From positions 2,976,001-3,040,000 of the forward strand of contig OY725495.1 in assembly GCA_963281255.1 (NCBI GenBank): a stretch of DNA of 64,000 nt. The letters run 5' to 3'. Below the pieces are notes generated by a model that did not search any database, was not told where the DNA came from, and saw only the letters and a list, made by a program, of their open reading frames with translations. Positions 20,196 to 30,750 of the stretch are shown here, one piece after another. Numbering within the stretch: the stretch's first letter is position 1; each line of letters begins with the position of its first letter. This stretch comes from Aphrocallistes beatrix. Its lineage: Eukaryota; Porifera; Hexactinellida; Sceptrulophora; Aphrocallistidae. The position numbers were made by a program, and so were the translations under genes.

Positions 20196-21190
20196 ACTCA
20201 CCTTATAAATCTTTTAACTGTAACTATTCTCCCTCAAGGTTAAATATGCCAATGCTTGCCCCCTGTACCACAAGTCATCACCACTCTATGTGATGACGTT
20301 AGTAGTACAAGGTAGAACAGGTGGAAAATATTTAACCTTGATGGAGAGTAATTGAGTTAAAAGACTGTAAAGTGAATGATTCGAATGTGGAGAATACGAA
20401 TTTGAAGATAAATTAAGTGAGAATGTATGATTTTTACATGGTTAACATCTTTATAATTATTTTATAAAAATTCGTACCAATTTCTTCAATTAGTTTGTGT
20501 TATTCCGTAAGATCGCTTTCCTCAACCCAGCAAGAAAGCAGCCTTCAAATATAACAGACCCTGCATAACTCAGGTATTACAAAGGGGATGGAAATCTTCA
20601 AGAGGACGAACATTCCAAGCAGACAGTGTTTAGTATCTTCACTCTCATCAAAGAAAAGAAAACCCTTCAGCATTACGAAAGGAGCTGGCAATCCTAAAAT
20701 CTGGCAAATGACAAAAGAAGAAATATTTTGAAAAACAGTCCGAGGACTTCATTATGTTCAATCTAAGTTGAATGCTGGTGTATCCTTAAGTACACTTCAT
20801 GCTCAGATAAAGAGGGAACACATTTTGAACAAGCGAGTTCTCTGAGTCCCAGCAATCACCGAGCTCCAAATATCCAAAAGAATGGCCTGATGCAAGGGAA
20901 TGAGAGGTTTTGATTGAAGCATTCTTTACTGACGTGTTCGATGTAGCTCGATTCCTTGAAATTCCACCCAAAATATGAACTTTGATGAGTGTTTGGAAGA
21001 TGGATTGATTGCCTAGCTTCGTCCATGCATTAAACAAAGCTGAGAAATCAATCCATCCACCATCTTCCAAACACCCATCAAAGTTCATTTTTTGGGTAGA
21101 ATTTCAATTACGTGGGTCACACATCTAAAGATTTGTATCCAAAGATTTTTACCAAGAAGTGTATATTTCGACTTTTAGCGAAGGTCTTAA
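20195..21190 (+). repeat. ~1-kb segment duplicated from 10150-11150 (copy B)
   Basis: It aligns end to end with copy A, including the inverted CTCCCTCAAGGTTAAATATG block at the start and the TTTGATGRGTGTTTGGAAGA palindrome at 20980-21085. Differences include a GCATTACGAA replacement near 20670 and deletion of about 10 bases near 20720. The left boundary differs from copy A's flank: about 700 bp separate the 19.48-kb repeat from copy B, against about 10 bp for copy A. Confidence 0.75.
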
Positions 21191-22240
21191 GCACGGATAA
21201 AGTTGGGTTCTTCTACAGCAGGCCCGACAAGAGGGAGGGGGGGGGTAAAACCGGGGGGCCCGGGATAGAGGGATGGGATGGATGGATGGGAATGCCTTCT
21301 AGGAATTGCTGTTATGTATTCTAACATTCTTCATACATCGTCATGATAATATCCTATGTTACACTAATAATCAATTGAAACCACGACTTCTATTCTTCTG
21401 TTTGTATTGAAAGTGAGCTTGCAAGAAAAATAGATTTTTCGCGAGTAATAGAGTCTTTTGTATCTATTAAAGTCCGTAAAAGCTTCTTCTAGGCTCTATG
21501 ATTAGCACTTTACAAAATGTCATTATATTAACCCCACTTATACCAGGAATGTGTTACGTCATTTCCTGTTTAAGTCATTTTGGGCGGGGAAACCATATAA
21601 ATTTGGGGTCCAGACTATAAATAGAAAAGACCCCAGGTAAAAGTGGCAATAATTATTGATTGCATTTGATCAGGGATTGCGTGGGGAGAGGGATGGCAAT
21701 CCTACCAGGGGCCCGTAACTTCTGTCGCCGCCCCTGTTCTATGGAAAGAAGATAACATCCCTGTGCAAGATGAAAAGTCAACCAAGTGTTTGAAGGGATT
21801 TACCCTTCATATCGATTAGCCACTGAATAGTCAAGACCCCATTCGAAACTCTCTGTATCGTTATGGAAAGAAAACTGTCGTTGCAGCAGGAGAAACTGTA
21901 GTTCAATGGAAACAGTCAATCTAGGACTTATGGGACACATTTGACACATAATTTCTTCTTCCATTATTACTTCAATGAATGTGCTTGAAAAATAATGGAA
22001 AATCTAAAGAAATTTCAGCACGTGGAATTTTGTCTCATGAATTTTTGGTTCTTTAAATTTCGGCTCTGTAAACTATGATATGATATGAGATAGTGTAATC
22101 TCTAATAATCATGTTGTATATTTTCTCCATATAAACAACAACTACGCGTTTCCGCTCTACCTATTTCTCAAGAATAACCTCCATGTTTCCCCTTTTTCAT
22201 AATACTACACTCCAAAAGTAACAATTTTTTCCATATTAGT
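21190..22240. other. Intergenic, with a dispersed short repeat
   Basis: No gene is seen. 21515-21650 is a dispersed repeat (ACTATAAATAGAAAAGACCC) also present at 60210-60250 and, inverted, at 53220-53340. A G-tract lies at 21228-21262. The remaining sequence is unremarkable. Confidence 0.45.
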
Positions 22241-22249
22241 TCCCGATTA

Positions 22250-22528
22250 TGAATGGCGGATATTTCGTCGCATGGACATTAGTTACCGGACCACGGGTAG
22301 CAAAACTTTCGTCCCCTGAAATATCCCTTTCGCAGCTACTTATTTCTCAATCAAAAGCCCTCATTTCACCATTTTTTTCAAACATACTCCACTACAAAAG
22401 CCTCAACTTCCGTTCCTTACACGTTTATTTGTCTCTAATGAGACGAAATTCCCGTGAAACAGAGACAAAAATTCAGCTACACATTGTCCAGGAACTAATG
22501 TTCAGAGGACGAAATGTCCATGCGACGA
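22250..22528. mobile_element. Family M small element with 9-bp TSD
   Basis: The left end is GAATGGCGGATATTTCGTCG. The right end is the complement of GGTAAACGGACATTTCGTCG. CCCGATTAT precedes the left end and CTCGATTAT follows the right end, a 9-bp duplication with one mismatch. Iterated words such as GACGAAATGTCCATGC lie inside the right end. Its interior matches 5510-5700 in inverted orientation. Confidence 0.65.
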
Positions 22529-22798
22529 AATGTCCGTTTACCCTCGATTATAATGATAAAATCTCTAATGAGACGAAATTCCCATGATACGAATTTCCAA
22601 GGGAAGAAAGTTACATTTACAGATTCTAGTCTACTATTGTCACAAAAATGAACGTATAAAATGCCATTTTTGTACATTTTATAAGAATAAGAATCTCATA
22701 AGAAACATAATTGTTCATCAAATAAAACAATAAAAAATCCATTTAAATTTATAATACCTGCAAATACACTAATTGTAGTTAGAGCAGAGAATAACTAA

Positions 22799-23851
22799 TC
22801 AAACAAAATACAACGTAAACAGGAAAACAGTAAAGAAGAGAATCGTGTAGTCAACACGTGTACTAAAAGCAGAATTTCTCTTGCGAGGAGGTTTAGGAGC
22901 AACTGTAACATGAACAGAAGTAGATTTCTGCGTAGGAGACAAAGTTGTAACAACTAGGGAACAAGTTGAATTTTGAATACAGTTGGTGAAACCTTGAACA
23001 AAGGCAACAACATTGATTGAATATTCAGTATTAGAAGTTAGAGATTGTAGATTAATAAAAGAACCAGTACTCGTAGCAGTTCCTTCCTCCCCATTTCCGG
23101 AATAGTTAATTTCAAAGGCAACTTCAAATAGTGAAGAACCAGAGATAGCGTTCGCAGGAGGTAAATCCCAGGAAAGCTGAATTGAGTTAGAATGTGTCGA
23201 TACTGAATTACAAATTGGTTGAGGAGCTTGATTAGGAAATTCAAAATTTGCTGGCATGGAATCCAGGCTCCTACCAACTTCATTCACTGCTGCTATAGAC
23301 AGAGAATACCCCACTCCTCCATTCAAATCAGGTATCGCATAATTAAGATCTGAAGGCAAAACGGTGAACTCAGAAGTATCGAGACCGCCAACCAGAGATA
23401 TAACATAATGCTGGATAGGTTTGTGATTGTCGAATGGAGCAGTCCAGTCAACAGCACATGTACAGCCATGCGAAAGCACAATATTGGGAGGGTCAGGACG
23501 ATCAGGAATCGCTGCTACAATTAATCGTGTTTCTTCCCCATTTATTTGAGAAAATGAGTCGGTTAGAGTAGTATACTCTAGAGAGAGGCAAGTGATCATT
23601 GTTTCGTTGTGCTCAGAACCGATATTATCAATAATTAACGACCCATCTATATTAACCACATGACCATTGTTGAACGAATTAGATAAACTGTAATAGGAAT
23701 AAATTCTTTTACCAGCGTTCTGGATAGAGGAGCAGGAGCTATCTGAATTGCAATCAAATTGTAAAGAAGAGTTGGGCAAAATAACTATAGTATTTTGTGC
23801 GCCAATGTTGTAAAAGCAGGAGCTGATTAAAATAGCAATTAAAACAAACAT
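22799..23851 (-). CDS. Secreted/anchored protein with Ig-like region and two FN3 domains
   Basis: This single-exon gene encodes 350 residues. Residues 1-18 (MFVLIAILISSCFYNIGA) are a clear signal peptide. Residues 19-112 include two cysteine pairs (CNSDSSC and CLSLEY) and an Ig-like outline. Residues 114-209 (RPDPPNIVLSHGC ... NEVGRSLDSMPANF) and about 210-305 (PQPICNSVSTHSNSIQLSWD ... CSLVVTTLS) look like fibronectin type III domains. A Ser/Thr/Pro stretch then leads to a basic segment (PKPPRKRNS) and a final hydrophobic run (TILFFTVFLFTLYFV) of about 18 residues, suggesting a GPI signal or a terminal membrane anchor with almost no tail. Several Asn-x-Ser/Thr sites are present. Likely an extracellular adhesion or recognition protein. 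No orthologue is named. Confidence 0.8.
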   Translation of the reverse strand: MFVLIAILISSCFYNIGAQNTIVILPNSSLQFDCNSDSSCSSIQNAGKRIYSYYSLSNSFNNGHVVNIDGSLIIDNIGSEHNETMITCLSLEYTTLTDSFSQINGEETRLIVAAIPDRPDPPNIVLSHGCTCAVDWTAPFDNHKPIQHYVISLVGGLDTSEFTVLPSDLNYAIPDLNGGVGYSLSIAAVNEVGRSLDSMPANFEFPNQAPQPICNSVSTHSNSIQLSWDLPPANAISGSSLFEVAFEINYSGNGEEGTATSTGSFINLQSLTSNTEYSINVVAFVQGFTNCIQNSTCSLVVTTLSPTQKSTSVHVTVAPKPPRKRNSAFSTRVDYTILFFTVFLFTLYFV

Positions 23852-23984
23852 TTCAAATTAAATCTAAAACAGAAAGAATGAAATAAAGTCAGATTGAGTC
23901 ATTTGATTATTTTAATTGCATAATAGACATCCTTAATTACGTTGAAAACAATTTTCTCCATGTCAACCAATCATTTTTCAATTT

Positions 23985-24185
23985 TAGCGACCTAAAATGG
24001 CCGAGTTTTAAAAATTGAAATTTCTAATAATAAAAAAGGTGACAACGACGTCATAATTCCATGATGAGTCGACATTTTGGTCTGAGGTCAGAACTTAGTA
24101 GAGTCATAGCCAAAAGAGTCCCACATGCCAAAAATCAGCCTTTTGTGCCTGGCAGTTTCTTCAATCAATTCGTTACAGATATATA
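23985..24185 (-). repeat. Repeat R1, - strand partial copy
   Basis: The complement of the R1 start (CAATCAATTCGTTACAGATA) ends in (TA)n at 24178-24202. It covers the first ~200 bp of the family and is truncated inside the body. Confidence 0.7.
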
Positions 24186-24202
24186 TATATGTGTATATAT
24201 AT

Positions 24203-24632
24203 GAGGTATTGAAAAGTCCAGGGCACATGTGCCTTAAAGTCCAGAACACATACATGCATACACCCCAAGTGCATATATTAAAAAGTACATTGCGCATCAT
24301 TAATCGGCACATTGCAGATGATCAATCGAGAGTTGACCTAATTGAAAATAGAATTGAGACAATCGAGTTATTTTAGGGAGGAATACAATCCCAATGGTGG
24401 AGAAGGGAGGCTTTATGGGATCCACAGCTTGGCCTGAGGCAGTTTAGTTAAAGATTGGATTGATAAATGGGCCGAAATGAGGTTTTTTTGCGCGAAACGC
24501 CCCCAGTAGAGATACAATTTAATGCAGTGTGGTGGTTTTAGCGACATTAGTTTAGACAACGGTTTTTCATATATAGAAATATGCTAAGTGATTTCCACTT
24601 ATGTGCATGCGCAACGGACTTTTTAATACCTC
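24203..24632. mobile_element. 430-bp TIR element (GAGGTATTNAAAAGTCC ends)
   Basis: Starts GAGGTATTGAAAAGTCCAGG and ends GGACTTTTTAATACCTC. The inverted termini extend about 20 bp with subterminal GCACATGTGCC and ATGTGCATGC words. The interior is non-coding. Confidence 0.65.
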
Positions 24633-24649
24633 CCAAGTCCAAGTGACCA

Positions 24650-25225
24650 GCCAAATGTTGGTTTGACCAGCATTTTGGTACAAAACCATATTTCGAAAAC
24701 CTTAGGATTTAATTTATGTTACAAAATGTACTAGGAGTTATAGAAGTAGCCTATTACCTATCGAATACTTTCAATTTGAATCTTTTACTAGAGCGGTTTT
24801 CAAGATATAGGCTCAAATGGAAAACATATGTTTCCATAGCAATGCATGGAACGCAACAACATTCCATTAGAAATTCCATTTTTTTCTGAGAACCATACAT
24901 TAATAACACTTTAAACTGTGCTTAAAACAGGATTTGCTCAAATCTATGAAAAACAGGTGTGAAAACCACATAACTCACATTCCACATAAAGTTGAGGTAA
25001 GACAACATGATCAATGGACTCAAAAAATATTACTTTCTATTTAACAGTAATACATTTCCCATATCTAACTTCTGCGGATTACGATATATCAATAAAACAC
25101 AATGGGCCCAAGTTCCAGGACCCGAGATTGAACGTCTACAGTCTTTACTTAAGTCTGAGGAGAGGACTAAACTGGTAATATGGATGAAGACTTTCTGTAA
25201 TGTGAATATGACATAAGCTATCGAC
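24650..25225. other. Repeat-derived AT-rich stretch
   Basis: Positions 24715-24850 (GTAGCCTATTACCTATC and following) match 35650-35760, so this is a dispersed repeat related to the R1-like unit there. No gene is seen. Confidence 0.45.
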
Positions 25226-25228
25226 ATA

Positions 25229-25823
25229 CAGGGTGTAACAAAAGTCTTGGCCGGTTGTATTATAGCATATAACTATAATATTTTTTGTTTGTATTGTCTC
25301 GGATTACTTAATAACAAAATATCCACTATTTTCTACGACTAATTTACCCTATTAGGGAAAAATTAGCAACCATGTTTTCAAGCAGGGTAGGTTGGACCTC
25401 CGTCCATACCTTTTTACGGTTAGAAAATATATCTCCGATCCTCATTTCATCCAATCGTTCATACAAAATTCCCCAGAGATCTCGGCTAAAATCCTTTGTT
25501 CCAAACTCGAATAAACCTTGCTGAAGCCTTTCAGCAGTTCCTTTTCGTGCTAGGCCTCCTTCTACCATTCTAATTTCTTTACAGCGGACTTCAATACCAA
25601 GATCGCCGACATTAATCTTATCAGGAAAAAGTGATGTTCAGAAAAATAAACCCGAAAGTACTAAAGAGGTGTGATCTAGTTAAAATCAGTCTACCATTTA
25701 AATTGCATATCTATATAGTAACTAATTGTGGTGCAGTAGTACTCTAGATACTATGATAGAAGGTACTCGTAAAGAATGAATACTAATTAGATTCACAACC
25801 GGCCAAGACTTTTGTTACACCCT
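25229..25823. mobile_element. 595-bp TA-flanked element with a coding-like insert
   Basis: The ends are CAGGGTGTAACAAAAGTCTT and its complement, each with TA outside. Inside, 25344-25568 on the - strand is an open frame of 74 codons whose composition (EERLQQGLFEFGT-like) looks protein-coding, not random AT DNA. I do not recognise it, and it may be a captured gene piece. The CAGGGTG start resembles mariner-class termini. Confidence 0.75.
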
Positions 25824-25833
25824 TATGTATATA

Positions 25834-26608
25834 CAGGGTGGCTTGTAAGTTCTGTCCCAAGCTTTATTAGGTATACAAAAATTCTTATACTCGAACAATC
25901 TTAGTTATTATGGTCTTTAGAGATTGTAATTCGAATATTTTCAATGATTTTAGAAGATTTTTCAATTCTATGACTTAGAAATGTGTTTTGTATAGTGAGT
26001 TTTGAGAAAAAAAAATGTGTCCTGGCACGCAGCGAAAATCGTGAATCAGGGCCCACTGCTTTTCAAGTTATCTTCCCAGAGTCTTCAAATCCTAGGAAAA
26101 ATTAGCACACACATTTTCCTCGAACACTCTAAATTTGTAGAAATATAGAATGTTTAGATCAGTATATATTGAGAACCTTTTGGATCAGATTTTTTTGTGA
26201 TGTGAAAAAAAGTGCCATTTTTGGTGATTTTGCAAAATGTACCTAATTTGAAGTCGTGAAATAATAACTTTATCTCGTTTCTGGTAATGAATTCAATGGA
26301 TTTGTGAAATATTTCAATGGTGAATGAAAGGTATCTGGTGCTAAATCGTCACATGGAACATCGATTTTAGAGACATTTTTTACAGAAGCAGTAACCTTGA
26401 TTCTCGATTTTCGCTGCGAGCCAGGACACATTTTTTTCACAAAACTCACAATACAAAACACAGTTCCAGTTCTTAGACTCAAAAAATCTTATAAAATCAT
26501 TGAGAATATTCGAATTGCAATCTCTAAAGACCATCATAACTAAGATTGTTCGAGTTTAAGAAATTTTATACCTAATAAAGCTTGGGACAGAACTTACAAG
26601 CCACCCTG
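25834..26608. mobile_element. 775-bp TA-flanked element (CAGGGTGGCTTGTAAG ends)
   Basis: The ends are CAGGGTGGCTTGTAAGTTCT and its complement, with TA outside each. The inverted arms are long (about 25834-26030 and 26400-26608), including GGTCTTTAGAGATTG and complement. A frame at 26270-26482 (-) is fortuitous. It shares its right-hand TA with the element starting at 26611. Confidence 0.8.
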
Positions 26609-26782
26609 TACAGTGGAGTGGAGTCTCCCAAAACGGACAATCCCACTACAACAGATAAACCTCGTGGAAGGAATGAATATACTACCATATACATACGTAT
26701 GTAATAGTTAAGCACTCTCCGAGAAGCGGACATCTCTCTAAAACGGGAAAAACAACGTCCCCAATGTGCCCGTTATTCGGAG

Positions 26783-28033
26783 CAGAGGCGTAGCTTACAC
26801 CTATGTCGCCCGGGGCGGATGTATTTCATGCCGCCCTTCAACACATATTTCTACCTCAACTTGGCAAGTGCATCTTATATATTAAAATGCTAGGATTTTT
26901 TTTTTGTGTTTGTCCGAATTGATTGAAGAATTGGGAAGTCAAAGAAGTGTGAAAATTGGCATGTAGGTGTTAAATGATATTACTACGATTTAGTTCTAAG
27001 ATCTAAGCGAAATTTTCACATCTCTGCCAAAAAAATGGGAAACAATTTTTCACACCTTTTCTATCCAAAATAAATGACTAAACTATCAGAATAGAAATCA
27101 TTGTACAAGATGAAATTTTTGAAGTATTAATAACAATGATAATAGATCGTCATTGTTATTAATACCTCAAAGCCACAAAATGTTTGATATCTTAAATGTA
27201 TTATAATGTATGGCAATAAAAAAAGATTATGTGCATATTTTAACACCTTTATATGCATATTTTCACACCATTTGATGAATTTTGAAAATAATGCTAGAGA
27301 TAAGCTTCCAACGAGTGACATGGGGTTTTTAGGGGTGTAGATTTCGAACATCATATTTTCAGATGTATATGATAAATTATTTGTTTACTTTTGTTTACAT
27401 TAGATACATAAAGTAAACAAATCTCAAAAATATGCTAGAAACTTGCTTTCAACGGTTGACATGGGGTTTTCAGGGGTGTAGATTTCGAATATCATATTTT
27501 CGAGTAAATTTGATAATCAATTTGTTTACTTTTGTTTACAATAGATACATAACTAAACAAATTACAAAATTAGGCTAGAAACTAGCATCCAACGGTTGAC
27601 ATGGGGTTTTTAGTGTTGTAGATTTAGAATATTATATTTTCGGATCCATATGGAAATTCGTTGACCTTTGTTTACAATATTTATATAAAGGAAAAGAATT
27701 CCCAAAATATGTTAGATTGAGTAAATCCACTCTGTGGACACACAGTGTCCGCAAGCAAGCGAAGCGTGCTTGTTAACTTAATTTGTGGTGTGTTTTTTTC
27801 CCATTTATATTTTTAATTGTGAATAGACAAAACCATTAGAATTTCAGATTTGAAATTAATTTAAAATACTATTCATACTCGTATTAGCTAAAAGCATGTT
27901 CAAATTCAAAATACTTTGGAAAAACTCTGAGTTTACCAATATATATTTTATGAAACACAAGGTCAAGTGCCGCCCCCTATTAAGCGCCGCCCGGGGCGGT
28001 CCGCCCCCCCCGCCCCCCCTAGCTACGCCACTG
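26783..28033. mobile_element. hAT-like element with perfect 8-bp TSD
   Basis: It starts CAGAGGCGTAGCTTACACC and ends CTAGCTACGCCACTG. ATTCGGAG flanks both sides (26775-26782 and 28034-28041), a perfect 8-bp target duplication. Subterminal CGCCCGGGGCGG occurs at both ends. The interior holds an inserted R1-like repeat at 26925-27775 and no transposase. Confidence 0.85.
26925..27775 (+). repeat. R1-like subfamily with ~140-bp internal tandem repeats
   Basis: It begins GTCCGAATTGATTGAAGAA, the R1 start diverged, and closes with the same kind of GC-rich tail (GCAAGCAAGCGAAGCGTGC). Between lie three copies of a ~140-bp unit (27299-27720) containing TTGACATGGGGTTTT and TTGTTTACTTTTGTTTACA. A related array is inverted at 35890-36210. 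Shared ends with a different middle support a Helitron/Helentron-like mode of change, by inference. Confidence 0.65.
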
Positions 28034-28281
28034 ATTCGGAGACTCCAATATATAAACACACAAGGGCCAAGGAAGCTCATAAAAAGTGCTAGGGCCGCTA
28101 TCATTATGTTAAAATCAAAAGTGGAGCAGCTCGTCCATCGAACTAACAGTTTATTAAAAAAGTCATGGGGTCATCAGCCGCACCGCTTCCTACGGCTCTG
28201 ATATACGTATTTTCATAACTCTGGGTAGTGTTTTGATGGAGATGCAGCATCCTTTTGGAGACATTCCTCTGGTTTAACATA

Positions 28282-28469
28282 CAGTTGACTCCGCTTAATA
28301 GGGTCACGGTTTAATCGGGTCAACCGCTTAATCGGGCCACTTTTTGCGGAACCGAAATAGCTCTCATACATAGAAACTACTACAAAATATTTTCGGTTAA
28401 TAGGGTTCTCCGCTTAATCGGGCCAAAATGTCCTCTGACCGATGTGACCCTATTAAGCGGAGTTAACTG
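28282..28469. mobile_element. Pogo/Tigger-like MITE, sister of 2283-2465
   Basis: Starts CAGTTGACTCCGCTTAATAG and ends with the complement, TA on each side. It is 188 bp, nearly palindromic and non-coding. Confidence 0.8.
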
Positions 28470-28474
28470 TATAC

Positions 28475-29200
28475 GAGTATATATACTTTAAAATTGATTA
28501 GCAGTAAGACTGGACAATTAACTACGCATATTTTATGATCACGCTGCACTAGTTTCTCAACAGAAAAAAGTAAATCAATCGGTAGCCAGACTAGTAGTTC
28601 CAGAATTATACTAGCAGGGACATGTACTATGCCGTCTTTCTAGATTAACCGTAACATTCTCGCGATTTTAAGACGATAATTACAAATATTTTTGTATAGT
28701 AATTTTAAAGTAATTTGGGCTAGAATAACAACAATAATATTGATGATCGTTTCACTTCACTAGCACCAGCTAATCGTGAAATTGGCTGATCTTTAATTTA
28801 TTTTGAAGCATGACTCACGATATAATTTCCTTATGAAGTAGAGTGAAGGACTCAAAATCAGAAGAATTTTGAAATGTTAGTATTAAATGACTTGAAATGT
28901 GAGCCCCGTCGGGCAGATAGAATCAAAATAAATATTGTAGAAAGTTAGAAAGTTATTAATCTACCATAAAAGACCTGCATGCAGGACTCAGGTCCAATTT
29001 CTGATATCCACAGTGTATGATTTAACTCAATAACATAAAATGCGAGTTTTGTGTTTCTTGCAGATAGCAATATTGCTGTACTGCTGAAATACTATAAACA
29101 GCATATAATACATATTTGTACTGATATTTACATTCTCTTCAAAAAGCACCAATCTAATCACTAAAAAAATACGCAAGAGCAAACAAACAAACAAACAAAT
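28475..29200. other. Intergenic, nothing recognised
   Basis: This is AT-rich sequence with no open frame above background. (CAAA)n lies at 29180-29200, just below the stop codon of the - strand gene at 29203, so part of this stretch may be that gene's 3' untranslated region. Confidence 0.4.
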
Positions 29201-29202
29201 TG

Positions 29203-29760
29203 TTAAGTAACTGGATAATTCCTGGAATGTCCTAATGATTTGTACTTTTCACCCGCTTCTTTCCAGTTCTTTATTATAACTCCGAGATACTTTTTGGTTA
29301 CTTCAGTTATTGTACTCATGTAATTCTCGCTATATCCGTTTTCTGCCACATTAAAGGTACACATGTCCACTAGCTTCGCTCCGTCTATATATGCAGACCC
29401 TTCACCCACCATGCTCTTAGGTATGGGACAGTTGAATAGTTGATAAAACGCTTTGATGTGTGCTTCTGATTCTTGAATTGTTGATATTTTAGATTCTTGA
29501 TCTATTATTTTTGATTCTATTAGCACTACATACCCTGTTTTACAGTGTACTTTGTTTAACATCCAGTCGTTTCTACCCAAATACTCATAAAGTACGAAGA
29601 CTACGTAACTCTTCCCTTCTTCGTATACGCTAGATGAACACGATAAATGGAAAGTGTTCACTTCCAAGCCAGATGGTTTAGAAGACCTGCCCACCATCAC
29701 TCTCTCCTCGCTACCCAGCATAACTCTCTCCTCACTACCCAGCATATCGCTCTCTGCCAT
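29203..29760 (-). CDS. Unknown protein with a duplicated N-terminal octapeptide
   Basis: From the Met at 29758-29760 this frame gives 185 residues. The frame is open upstream to 29910, but that part is hydrophobic and AT-rich like intergenic DNA. Residues 6-21 are a perfect tandem duplication of MLGSEERV. The rest looks like a mixed alpha/beta globular protein: HLSCSSSVYEEGKSYVVFVL, NKVHCKTGYVVLIESK, VGEGSAYIDGAKLVDMCTF. There is no signal peptide or membrane segment after this start. I do not recognise the family. It lies about 990 bp downstream of the ABT1-like gene on the same strand. Confidence 0.6.
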   Translation of the reverse strand: MAESDMLGSEERVMLGSEERVMVGRSSKPSGLEVNTFHLSCSSSVYEEGKSYVVFVLYEYLGRNDWMLNKVHCKTGYVVLIESKIIDQESKISTIQESEAHIKAFYQLFNCPIPKSMVGEGSAYIDGAKLVDMCTFNVAENGYSENYMSTITEVTKKYLGVIIKNWKEAGEKYKSLGHSRNYPVT

Positions 29761-29914
29761 TTGATTAGAATTGGGAGTTAGTAGAAGATCTAATAGTATA
29801 TCTAAGGATTGATTATGTAAAGTATATAAGTGAAAAAGCAAGATTGAAACTACGACTCTAATAGTAGTAATATTAGCACAGAAGAGCCATAATGGAATTT
29901 CTCCACCCAAAATG

Positions 29915-30745
29915 ACTGAACCGGAAATGAGTTAGCAAAATTCCTAGTCCGAATCGGGATAATATATTATTAATTAAGAGTAGTATCTGCCTAGAATTGA
30001 AGCTTTCATGCAAAAGTATATTTTGTGCTGGGTTCTGATTCCAAAGCTTTAATTTCTGCAAAAGCGTACGTAATGGCATATTTGGTATATTTTGGAAAAA
30101 AATAACAGAACTCACGGGTAGTTTTGATGATAATTGTGACAGAGAAGCTGGTCAATCGTTGAAAGCTCGATTACCAAACTAGAAATATTTTCACCTCAGA
30201 AGTTCTCTCAAAGTGTGTTTGACAGTGGTAATTATCTATCGAGATTGAAATAATTATTGAAACATCTTGTTACATTGAAATTTACCAGATGATCCGTAAA
30301 TTTATGTGCTTCTCTTGAAGTCTGGAATTTCTTCCTAACAAGATGTAAGAAATGAGGAAAAATCGAGATGTATCGAAGGTCTTCATCTACGTAGATCCGA
30401 ATAATTATAGTTGAGTGCAAGTCTGCGAAATTCTCAAAATAAGATCTCTAGTAACGCAAAAAAGGTAAACAGTACTGTTTCAATCCACAATTTACTAGAT
30501 ATAACCAGTAATACAATTATCATGTACAAACACACTTGGAAATGCATCTATTTCTTATAGTATTGTTCTAGACATCAACCCCATACTTAAATAAACCTAA
30601 CTTTTGTCTTGCTTAGTATTAAAAAAAGAAACTGCATTCCCCTTCAGATACTCGCATACTTCAAAATCTCAAAGTATACACGGGGAATGGACATATTTGT
30701 TCAAGTCCATGTCACATTATATTAAGATATTTGCTAAATTCTGAA
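29915..30745. other. Intergenic between two - strand genes
   Basis: No gene is seen. This region should hold the promoter of the 29203-29760 gene and the 3' untranslated region of the 30751-31539 gene. Short frames are background. Confidence 0.4.
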
Positions 30746-30750
30746 AATAA

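Larger units (their letters stand above)
26611..28047. mobile_element. Pogo-like element split by a hAT insertion
   Basis: The left end CAGTGGAGTGGAGTCTCCCA and right end ATTCGGAGACTCCA belong to the family of 15064-15859. Removing the nested hAT element (26783-28033) leaves a compact element of about 180 bp with CCGAGAAGCGGACA and GCCCGTTATTCGGAG inside. Confidence 0.7.

Noticed and set aside
27896..28201. 101-codon frame with a PPPPPPP run
   Set aside because: It crosses the hAT right terminus, whose C-tract gives the proline run.
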